From Pycnopodia helianthoides (lineage: Eukaryota; Echinodermata; Asteroidea; Forcipulatida; Asteriidae), in assembly GCA_032158295.1 (NCBI GenBank), contig CM063256.1, forward strand, positions 558,001 through 622,000: a DNA stretch of 64,000 nt, given 5' to 3'. The notes beneath the pieces are model-generated. The model searched no databases. It saw only the letters and a program-made list of their open reading frames with translations, and was not told where the DNA came from. Positions 45,001 through 57,000 of the stretch are shown piece by piece (positions within the stretch are counted from its first letter, which is position 1; each line of letters opens with the position of its first letter). A program made the position numbers and the translations under genes.

Positions 45001-48000
45001 AAGCAGGGTTTTTCTGTGCTAAGCATCTTTGTGTGCTTAACAGCTGTATAACCATTCCATTGAGTTGCTAACTGCAGTATATTAGACTTAAGTCCATTTT
45101 ATCCCGCTTATAGGTTCAGTGTTGAATTTCCACACGAGCTGTGCAAGCAAAAAATGTTCAGTTTATATGAACTCTGAATGCATATCCTACATACAAAGCT
45201 CTTTCACTACTAAAATTAGTCACCAAAATTTAGCTCATTCAAAAACACAGTATAAACTGATTGTGTTTCACATCAAATGAATCTTTTTTTAAACTGGATT
45301 CAAATAAATACTTGGTTTTTGAAATAATCATTAGACTCCAACTTGATGCAGCACTTTGTAAAAAGACTTTTCCAAGAAGCTTATTTTTGTGTTAAATATC
45401 ACAATCCAGTGTTCAGAATTTAATTGCAAGATAAAAACATAACCTCCGTACAAAAACGGTATACGCCCTGATACAATGTAGTAGCACCAATACCAGAAAA
45501 AAGCGGATATGAAATGAAAAGGAAGACTACGTACTGTGTGCTCAGTGCCTTGACGAGTCAATGGTTTGACTGTCTCTTCTTGAGGTTGTTCAGATCCGAG
45601 ACGTTTCTCTGCGTCTGATACCCACTCCAAGAGAGCCTGGAGGGATCTCAGCAGGTCACGGATACGCTCCTCCAGAGTCATCTAAAGATACAATACAAGA
45701 TTTTTTATTACAAACAAGAAAGTGGATCATTCCTGGCCCAGGGGTAAGAGAATCAAATGAGGGGAATGAAGTTTGCATGAGTTTCTACTTTGCAACAATC
45801 TCTACGGTGAGAATAACATTTATAAATTGTGCCTCTGAAGTGATTTAAACCAACGACCTCCAGATTAATGTGCCGGTGCTCTACCATCTGAGCTATCTAG
45901 CCCTGTGTTGGCGGTCTCCCTATTTTGTCAATATCTTTGTTCTGGGGTGCCAGTCAGAAGCCATACAACCGTAACTGCTGTGTAGCCAGGGATCACACCC
46001 AAATTTACGACACAACCTGGGAATCAACTTATGGGGATGCGACTTTTTGGTTCCAAATATCCAAATTTACCTAGTCAGTTTCCCTTGTGGCTTGTGATTT
46101 GAAATTGTGAAAATTCATGACAAATTTTCAAATAATAAACCACAAGGAAAACTGACCGGTAAATTCTAAGTAATTTCAGGTTTAAAAAAGACACATTAAT
46201 ATTTCATTTTTATTGAGCTACCTCATCGAATGAACAGACCAAGGACTAAGAAACATTGGTTTTACATTGATCCAGTAAAAAGTGCAACTTGATGAAACAA
46301 TAAGTGGGTTTTATGTCTTGGTAAATCAAGAGTTTGTTACGTTTTCATCTCTGTCTTTCTTGAGTGCTGCCAGGAGGTCCTCGGCTTGCTTGAGCCAGTC
46401 CATGGAGTAACCCTGGAGTCTCTCATAGGTTGTCCGTAGCTCTCGGACGATGTTGGTCAGCTCGTCCTGGAGTTCGGGGGTCAGTTTGTCCTTGGTGGTC
46501 CGTAGGAACTGCTCTGCATGGACGGTCACGTCTGAGACCGGTCCCTGTAATAACAAACGAGCAATGTACAATAAGTCCTCATCAATCTTGTATTTGACAA
46601 TGGAATCTTATTTTTACTTTAAACAACGCTATTTATTTTTGTTACAGCTTGGTTTCACAAAAGGTATACTTGATGATTGGAGTCATTGACGAGTCCCACT
46701 CAAAACCAGTTGACCTTATGAACAAGTTGACCTTATAAACCAGTTGACCTTATAAAACCAGTTGACCTATAACAGTCGACTCATAAACCAGTTGACCTTA
46801 TAAAACAGTTGACCTCATAAACCGGTTGACCCCCATAAACCAGTTTACTGCATAGAAATTCCCTTTAAATCTGCCATTATAAATTGTTTTTATGTTTTCC
46901 TTACCTTCTTGGAAGCGATGTCGCTGCAGATGACTTTGAATTCACGGATCTCATCTTCCAGAGGTTCGATGTTCTGGCTGACCGGCTTCAAGCGTTTCAG
47001 TTGGGTCTCGTGTCGTTGGCCCATTCCAGGAGTCCGAACACCCCACCGCATCTCTCCATGAACTGCAGCATGAGCTCCAGGTCTTCAAGACGTTCAGAGA
47101 CCAGCCACAGCAGGTGCTCATAGCTGCGGTTGGTATCATCAACCATGCGGTCTGCTTCAGTGTCACCTGCAAAATAGCAAAAAGAGAGAAATGTGTAAGC
47201 AGAGGGCTTGACAAACAAAACCAAAGAGCAAATGACTGTTTATTTACTCTTAGGCCATGTCCAAACCAACCAACAGATATTTCTTTGAGAGTTTAGTTCT
47301 TTGTAAAAAATAAGATGGACCTTCTACAACTTTCTTCCTGTAAAATATTCCTTGATTCTGGAGGAACATGAAGGAATTTAGAGACATTTTATCAAATTGT
47401 ATTTCAAACTATGTACTTCTTTGTATTAATGGTTTGGGGTTGAACAAAGAAAATTTGACTAGAGCGGGATTTGAACCAACGACCTCCGGATTAACGTACC
47501 GGCATTCTACCAACTGAGCTATCGAGCCCTTGTGGTTCATTCTTTGTATAAATCTTAGACTTGAATACTCACGGTCTTCAATGAACTTGGGTTCCTCAAA
47601 GACTCTCCTATCAATGGGTTTGGTCAGGTCCAGCTCGGTGGAGCGGTAGTGAGGACGAGTAGCAATGCTGATCTCAGTCTCATAGATGAGTTTGTCATAG
47701 ATAGCGCCAAGGCGAGCGTTCTCTGTTACCTTGGGCTTGTAGTCTTTGACTTCCTTCTGGTAGGGCTGGGGGGTGAGAGAGAGAGTGAAATAATACGTAT
47801 GGTCAATTGTAGAAAATAAGTAGAATTAAAACTGGGGAAAATTGTTTGAGTAATACATATTTTCTGTTTTGAAACATCAAACATACCACAACTTCCTGTA
47901 TCTGTGACTGCAGCAGTGGGATGTCCCTGGCGACCTTTGACATCTGACCGACTTTACGTTCCTGCCCGCCGATCCAGTTGTTGACATCCTTCATGAAGCT

Positions 48001-51000
48001 GAAGAAGGTCTTCTGGGCGGCTGTGCGCTCCTCGTATTGTTTGGTCCTTAACACACACAAAAACAAAGCAAAATGTGTTTTTAAGTACGATTCTCTGCTT
48101 ACTAGATATTGTTAACACGAAATAAAACAAAACGGAATAGAGACTTGTGGGTAATAGCGTTTTATTTAGTTCACCCTTGAAGTTCATCAACAAATTTATA
48201 AGAATTTTTAATAATAATAACAGTGGTACAATTCCGCCACACAGTGATGCTCAAGGAACTCAACAATAATGCCAAATCGCTCCAAAACTGCAAGTTTGTT
48301 TATACTACATTAGATCAGCCAGTCAAACCGCAGAGCGCTCAGCGGGGTGCATTGGCATAGGGCATGTCTTTAGCGCATCAAAGAACTGTATGCCTTTCAG
48401 CGAGTAATACCATGTCTCTCATAGAAATACAGTCCGATGGAAATCCAACCAAAATTGTACTGGATTAATTTCGACATGACCTCTTACCTTCGAGCGAGGG
48501 CGGTATCCAAGCAGTCCCAGTTGAGTTCAATGTTTAGTCAGCATCGTCTTGATCTCAGAGACATCAGTTGCCTTGGGATGTTTCATCAACTCCTCTGCCA
48601 CAACATGGATCTTCTTGTACAGAGGACGATGATCATCGACCTGCATCTTGTATGTCTGAAAAAAGGAAATAAGATTCTACATGTTTCTCTTCCTGATGTG
48701 ATAATTGCTGTCTTTTGTTTGAGAGGATTTTGACCTAATTTGTGATTACGTCACGACTAAAAATTCTACTGATTTTTTTATTCACTGAACAGCTGTGTTG
48801 TGCATTTTGTGCACAGGCTTGATGATTGAGCAACTGACATGTACTATCATTACCATATAAGTGCAATTCTTAGTCCTTGTCCGAATTGGCAGCTATGGCT
48901 ATGGCTGAATCGCAGAGTCCTCACATGTTGAAGTATTTGAAGTCCTTAGCAACACCCTTAGCAACAGTCGTAGCCATAGCCAATTCAGACACAGCCTTTA
49001 GCAGGTGTAATGTTGATTGATTTATCAAGTCATATCCAGGAATATTAATAGAAGAATGTCTCACCTTGAGTTGGTCACCAACGATTGGAAGATCTTGTTC
49101 CATGAACTTCTTGCTCTCGGTGTGCTCCAGGATTGGAAGGAGCCAGTCTTCTAGCTCATCAACCAGCTTGTCAAAGTCAACCAGACGGTCTTTCAAGCTT
49201 GCCATCTGGCGGCCGTGCTCCTGGGTGGTGTCTTTCACCTGTGTGAAACAAAAACGGTAACTCAAACTTTAGGCTGGATTTTGAAGCCTTACTTTTAAAG
49301 CATTTTAAAACTGACTTTTAAGTAGTTGCAACTTCAAAGATTTTAAGTGTCTTGTAGAAGTAATTTGGGGTTGAACAAAGAAAACTTGACTAAAGCGGGA
49401 TATGAACCAACAACCTCCGGATCTAAGCCCTACCAAATGAGCTATCTAGCCTATGTTGGCAGTCTCCCTATTTTGTCAATATCTTTGTTCGGGTGCCAGT
49501 TAGAAGCCATACAACTGTTAAATGCCATGTAGCCAGGGATCACACCCAAGTTTACGATACAACCAGGGAAGTGGTAGCCAGGGGGTGCGACTTTTTCATT
49601 TAAAATATAAGGTAATAAACTACAAGGGAAACGGACTGGATAAATTCTAAATAAATTGGGGTTGGACAAAGACTAGAGCAGGTTTTGAACCAACAACCTC
49701 CGGATCAACGTGCCGGCGCTCTACCAACTGAGCTATCTAGCACTATGTTGGCCGTCTCCCTATTTTGTCAATATCTTTGCTAGGGGATGCCAGTTAGAAG
49801 CCATACAACCCAAAGAAGTCATACCTTATTGAATCGGGAGTGGAGTGTCTCCAGTTTGGATTGGATGATCTGTGCCTCCATGGGCTCGCACTGCTGAACA
49901 AAACTGTTTGCCTTCATCACACACTCTTCAATCATGTTCTGTTTGGCTGTGATGTCTTCATGGATGACCTGAGTAGATGACCGAGAAAAATCAAAGTTTA
50001 GTTTAGTCCAGGTTATTACCTTTTATTGCATAAACATCAAAATACAACGTGGTGCAAAGGGGAAACTTCACTAAATGGAGACCCTTGACCACACATCAAA
50101 ATAAAACAAAGAAACAAAGACAACAGTAAAAAAGCAAAAACAACTGTAGAAAACAGGGAAGTATACAGCAACAGTAATAAATGTCATTAAATCACAACAA
50201 AACAATATATAAATATTATAGTCAATTTACAATACAATTATGGCAACGTATGGAAGATGCAAGACGATGAAGAAAAAATACTCCACCCCAAATAAAAAGG
50301 TAACTAGTAAGGTAGAGGTCATGGAGGACAGATTTAAATTGAGAAATAACTTTCAAAGTTCTAAGGTCATCAGAAAGTTTTTTGATGAATGTTTTGTTAT
50401 AGTGTACTTATCCTATTCTATTTCATTTCTGATGGAGTGGATTAGAAAGATTTAATCAGAGAACGGCTCAATACAATCTAGATTTTCTTAAAGAATTACA
50501 TAATGTTGTGAATTGTAGTGATTATTTCTAATTGCTAAAATGAAACTACTTAATCTTATCAATAGGGTAAATCTCGCTTAATCCTTTGTAATGACTAAAT
50601 CCAACCTTCATGGTGAACTTTTTAATCCTCTTCATCCTACTTTTATCACTTTTGAAATCCCATCTTAATCCTTATCCCCTGTAACTACTAGCACATCATG
50701 TCCATCCTTACCATGATCCCTTAATCCTGCCCATATTTAAACCTAATCCCATCATAATCCTAATCTACTTACATCTCCCTGCTGCATGTGCTCCTGCATG
50801 GGTGCCTTCTTGACCACAACCACAGTACCCTTGTCCATCTTGTGGACGTCCTTCTCAGTGCCGTCCAGCCAGCTCATCAGATCGTTCAGGTTGTCGTGCA
50901 TGGACTGCGACTGAGCGAGGGCGTCCTGCAGGAGGCGAGAGCGATTGTTCAGCTGCCCGTCTAGGTTGTCATACTTGTCAACAATGTCCTCTGTAAACAA

Positions 51001-54000
51001 AAACAAACAAATAGAAATTGTGACAACAGTCTCATTAAAAACAACACACAGAGACCCTTAATAATTACATCAACTCTTATATAGTGCAACCCCACAGAGT
51101 GATTATTGCATTTCAAACATTATTACCCCTGGTCACTGGGCCATTATTTCATTCCTTAAACCATCTCAGCTCCCTGGTGAGTATACAGCCTGTGCTGCCA
51201 AGTATGTAGCGCACCGAGCTAAATCAATCACAATCTTTGCCTTCACATGAACCCATTTACCCCTGAGTGATGAGAAGCGATTATCGTTAAGTGTCTTTCT
51301 CAAGGACACAAGTGTCATGACCAGGAATCGAACCCACAACCTGATGACTCAGAACCAGAACTTGAGTCCGATGCACTAAACTGCTTGGCCACAACCCTTT
51401 TGTATCAATGAACATTACCTGTCATTTTGTTGTTATGGTCTAGTGCTTCGTCAAATACAACATAAAGAAATGACTCTTTGTCAAAACAAAAAAGGGTCTA
51501 AAGACAAGATATTGATGAAAGACAGAAAGCTCTGCAATTCAATCTCCAAACCCTAGGAGTTCCAAGAGTTATTCCAGTACCACCAGCAAACAGACTCACC
51601 TGTGTTTCTCTGGACAGGCACCTGCACGTTCGGCTGAATATTGACCAGGTCATCTCCGTACTCTCGCACCTTATCCACATCCGTCCTGTGCTTCTTCACA
51701 TCCTTCTTGAAGTTGTCAAACTCATCAATCTGCCTCTTGATGGTGTCAGTCTCGGCACCGATGGGCTTGTGGAGGAGTGTTTGCAGGGTCTCGCCAGCGT
51801 CCTGGAGCCAGACGTTGGTGTCGTCAGACTTGTCCCAGTAGCGCTTGTGTTTTTCCATCAGGCGATGGAGGTGGCGGGCATGGTTGAAGCTCTCCGTTTT
51901 CAGCTTCTCATAGCGGGTGTTGAAGCCCTCCAGTGTCTTCCGCAGGAAATCTGAGTCGGCTGCTCCTGGAAGCTACGCAGGAATTGCTTGGACATCACGC
52001 GCTGGCGGAACTCGGCCAGGAATTCCTTGAATGTCTAGAAGAGAAAGGAAAAGAAATAAATACTAATTTAATAGCTCTATCAATAATCCTTATTAATTTA
52101 AAAAATACCTTGAATCTTTGTGAAAGGTCTATTTGCAAGAAAGTAAGTCATTTTTTAAGAGGACTCTGAAAGAAGATCAAAGTGAAAAATGTTGATTAAA
52201 ATATGAATATAATTTCAGTATCTCTAACGAGCCAGCTGAAACTTTGATAAGTAATCATGTGATTCATACCAACATAGATCGCAGCTGCCAACGAGTAAGA
52301 TGTAAGTGTGCACAGCCACAATCATGGGTACACTTTTTGTTACAAAGACACCAAATGAACGACACATAAATATTGAGTAACTCTTTGCAGATCTTGTTTT
52401 CGACAAACTCAAGTACTTTCTACTCTTCATTCACACAACACTGGTTAATTAATTTACAAAAAACATTAAAATAACTGTTACATCACTGGTTTTCAAAGTG
52501 TTGTTCATAACATGGACACGAAAAATGTGTACCCATGATCGTGGCTGTGAACAACTACAAGTAAATTACAAAATATGAGTGTTTCAAGATTCAGTAAAAG
52601 AGTTTTGTAAATGTTTTTCAAATTTGCTTTTGGGAAGAGGAGAGAAGGGCGGCTGGGTTGAAGGTGAGTTGGATAACTATGGGTGTCACATTACCTTGCC
52701 TGAAGACAGGAACTTCTGAGTAGCTTTGTTCATGTACTTCAGATCGGCCGAGTGTGTGACGACGTCATCAGTGAAGTTCTGATGTTCCTCAGTCTGGCGG
52801 TCAGTGTGTCGTAGTCGCTGCTGACGTTCCTCAAGATGGTGGTGATCTCTTGCTCGGCGCCTCTCAGCCACGTCTCGAACTCGCCGCATCCCTCCTCGAT
52901 CTTGTCCAGATCCTGGAACCCGAAGGTGAGCTTATTGGTGCGGTCGGTGGAGTTGCGGTTGATGACGTCGTAGCGTGATTTCAGCTGGTCCACAGCCTCC
53001 TCCAGGTCACGCCCTGTTGTCGTCGGTCATCTTCTTGCCCTTGGCCTTGATGAGGGCCATGGCGTCTTGGGCCACCTGTTGGATTGGCTCGTTGTGGTCC
53101 TGAATGTCTTCATTGATGTCCTGGTGCGGAATGAAAATAGAGAGGTACATAAGAGCTGAGTGAGGTTAAGTTGCAAGAAGACTTTGCACAATGTGAAAGA
53201 TTAAGGATCCAAAATAGCGTGTCGTGGCCGAGCAGTCAAGGGGAACTCAAGCTGTGGTGTTTCTGATCAGCGGAGTTTGGGTTCGAGTTCCGAACTTGAC
53301 ACTTAAGCAAGACACTTGACCATTATTGCTTCGTCCTTCAGATGGGACATAAAGCTGTAGGTCCCCTGTGTTGTGTAATGCACGTAGGAACCCGGTACAC
53401 TTATCGCTAAGAGAAGGGGTTCCACCCTGGTGCCTTCTGGTATGGTTGGCTGCAGATTGCGCCACAGCACATTACATGATGCTATGCAAATAAATGGCTC
53501 TTGTAATTCAAACATAGCTCCACATACCTTGTAGAAAATAAATAACTAAAACAATGAGCGCTTTGAGACGCCCTCGGGTGTGAGAAAGCACTTTATAAAA
53601 ACTACATGATATAATTTTTGGGATCATGGTCACTCCTTATTGGTGTAACGATTATGGTACAGACGAGAGAACTCCATTAGCCTTTTTGAAGTATGGTGGA
53701 CACTATAGGAGTGCACTGTTTGGTTTAGGTGTATACAGATAAATTGACCCAAACCTAGTGTACCCTTGAAATGTGTCCACTATGTCTCAAAATGGCTTAA
53801 GGTGTTACCGCAAACATTACAAGAATATCCTCAAGAGTGTTTTTACCTTTTGTACAGCGACCTGGTTGGTGAGAGTCTGGGTCTGCTCAGTCATGGGTTG
53901 CTTAGAGGCGAGCTGTTCCTCTTTGACGCGTACCCACTCAAGAAGGTCTCTCAGAGCTTGCATGACTGACCCCCACTCCAAACCAAGATTGGACTGAATA

Positions 54001-57000
54001 GCAAGAAAATATACCATACAAAAAACATTAGACTCATAAGAAATATGTCAAGTAATAGAACCACAAGGTTGGGTGAATGGGTAAAATTAACTAGGTGGGA
54101 TTTGAACCAACGACCTCCGATTAACGTGCCGGCGCTCTACCAACTGAGCAATCTAGCCCTTTGTTGGAGGGAAAAACACTTAAAGCAATTCTTTAGGTTG
54201 TAATATGAAAACATCATTGAGCTGTGTATTTGTTATGTTTTTTTTTCTTCATAATTTCCAAGAGCACTTAACAGAAAACTGAAGCCATTGTTAATATACT
54301 TATTAGGGTCTTTTTCTGTTCATCACAAATTGTTTTTTTATTTGTTTGGTGTAAATGTTATGTATTTTTGTTTTATCTGTTGACTTTGTGCTTTTACTGG
54401 AACCATAACGGACCCATTTTTGTTATTTACTGCCCGCTTCATACTTCACGTGAATTGAAAACCAAATCAAAGATCCCTGCGTCACAACTGATAAACAGCG
54501 CGTACGTGATTGTTTGCATTACGTAATTCATTTCGCATTCGTGAAGTATGAAACTGGGCTTAACAAACAAGTAAATAAAAGCAAAAGTTTCCTCTAGATT
54601 GTAGAGTTTCTTGCCCTACCTCTTCCTCCTGTTGCAGGTTGATGCTGTGGATCTGCGTCTCCGTCTCCTTCACGATTTGCTCCGAGATAACCCAGATCTG
54701 ATCCAAGAAGGTTCGGAGTTCATTGATGCGCCTCTGCAGGGTCTCGATCTGCTCGGGAGACAGCTTCTCCTTGTTGACACGGAGGTACGCCTCGGCTTCA
54801 CTGATCACCTCCTGTATCGGGGCTCGTTTCTCACGGATGCTGCTCTGGATACTCTGTGGGAAGAATAGGGTCAGGATGAGTGTCCAAACTGCAGGCATAA
54901 TATTTGGTCCTCGGAAAAAAAGTAGGAATATTTTATCAACTGACCTACATGTACACATGGTGTACACTTTAATAGACATTTCATCCCAATTTGTTGGATT
55001 TTCCAAGGGCGAAAAAAATGGAAATCAGACTGAAGTAGGAAGAATAACATGCCTTAAACTGACTGTCTCTTAATCCAAGATGACTGTATTTGTCGTGGCT
55101 GAGCAGTTAAGAGCACTGGACTCAAGCTCTGGTGTTTCTGATCAGCTTGGTATGGGTTTGAGTCCCAGCCATGGCACTTATGTTTCTTGAGCAAGATACT
55201 TTACCATAATTGCTTTGCCCTTCAAAAGTTTCCCATAGACTTTAAGATTTTCCAATAGAAGTGCCCTTTGCAAAATGAAAATGGCCATGCCCTCTGCCAG
55301 ATGAAATTCAAGGCCTGGTGGGTGATACATTTATCTGACTTTCCTTAGCCACAATCGAGACGAGGGCACTTGTTTATCGTATAATATTTTAGACTATCAC
55401 TTTTGAAATAAATGTTGGTCGAGCCATGGCCTTTGTTGCCCATGATCTTGGCCTTGGTGCCCCTTCAAAAGTTTCTCATAGACTTTAAGATTTTCCAAAA
55501 GAAGTGCCCTTTGCAAATGAAAATGGCCATGATACTTTAATCTGACTTTCCTTTGCCACAAAGGTACACTGTCAGAGTCAGAGACAGCGAGCAGCCCCCT
55601 CTTACCTTGATATCATCCATGCCTTGAGTCAGCGATCCCAGATCGTTGTTTCCTGCCTTCTTCTGGTTGATCTCAGCGTCCATGGTGATCGCCCATTCCT
55701 GTGTGTCCTTCAGACGGTTGTTGATGCTGTTGTACTCACTCAGGAGCTCCAGGAGGTCTTGTCGACCAGTCAGACGTCTCAGGAGTTCATCATAGCGGTG
55801 GCGAGTTTGCTGGGTCTCGTCAAGGATTGGTGATTGCTCTGTCACAATATTGAAAAGTAAAATAACTAGCTCTAAATAATCAAGCTCTACAAGTTTCATT
55901 TTAAATTTTTATTTGTTAATCCCCCAAAATGCATTCAAAAACAATCAAATATCCTTAAAATCTTCCCAACTTCTATTTCTGATTTCATAGATTTACCTAT
56001 CAAGAGCAATATATAATGTTTAACCAGTTTTTCTACAAGGCAAAACAGAAACGGAACCAACCACAAATATTGCTTATTCAGAACTGCCATAACTAAACAG
56101 AATTTGATTATGCTAAGCAAATCTGAATTCTGAGATGCTGTGATTTTTACAGCCTCTCTAAAGGTAACTTTCAAAACTCACCTTCCATGAAGCTTTGGTC
56201 AAGGTTCTCTTCAAAGATCTTGGGTCGTAGCCTCTCTCCCGGACGTCTCATCTGACCAACAGACGTGGACTTCTGATGCGGCATGACGGCCAGCGGCAAC
56301 TCCGTCTCCTTGACCAGTCTGTCCAGGGTTGTTCCCAGGTTGCAGACGTTGACGATCTGGGGCTCATAGGCGACCACCTCCTGACGGACTGGTCGTACCT
56401 CCTTCAGCTGGATGTCAATGGTGTCAGAGTCCCTCGAGACTGGTTGGAGCTGGTGGACACGGCGCTCAGTGTTGTCCAGCCAGTGGCTGGTGTCCTTGTT
56501 TGCTGCACCGTACTTCTTAGCGGCTGCCTGGCGATTCTCAAACTGAGAATTCCTGTGACAAAAAAAAGTTTCCACAATAGGTTTTATTTCATAAATTGTT
56601 TCTCATAAATTTTGAAACAAACGTCTGCTTCTTTTGCAGCTGCCTGGCGATTCTCAAACTGAGAATTCCTGTGACCCAAATTTCCCCAACCGGTATTATT
56701 TGACAAATTTCGAAACAAACATCTGCCTCTTTTGTATAGTTGATATGAACAATTTTTAAACGAGCTCACAAATTTACTCAGCATTGTCAAAAAATGATTT
56801 GTTTCATATTCTGTCTCTTTGATAGCTAATGGAGAAACAAAAAGATCTTACTTTACTTTGAAATTTGTTTATTTCACATCCAACAGCACAATTAGCGACA
56901 ATAACAGGATGAATAGGAAACAAGAAGAAATGTTAAGTTTTAGATGTGGGGGAGGAAAACCCTGAATGGGGGGAAACCAATGCAATCAGGTAGGGACTGA

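Larger units (their letters stand above)
42854..45534 (-). other. Enlarged C/D1 intron of cassette 3 (2.7 kb)
   Basis: Contains an S1 SINE (43480), the joined M2-M1 elements (44650-45060) and AT-rich sequence in which I see no exon-like open segment with splice borders. Confidence 0.8.

Noticed and set aside
49610..49812. Functional tRNA gene (good A and B boxes), also at 23130, 38350 and 53217
   Set aside because: The acceptor and anticodon stems do not pair properly, and each tRNA-like block continues into dispersed-repeat sequence found in many copies; they are SINE heads.
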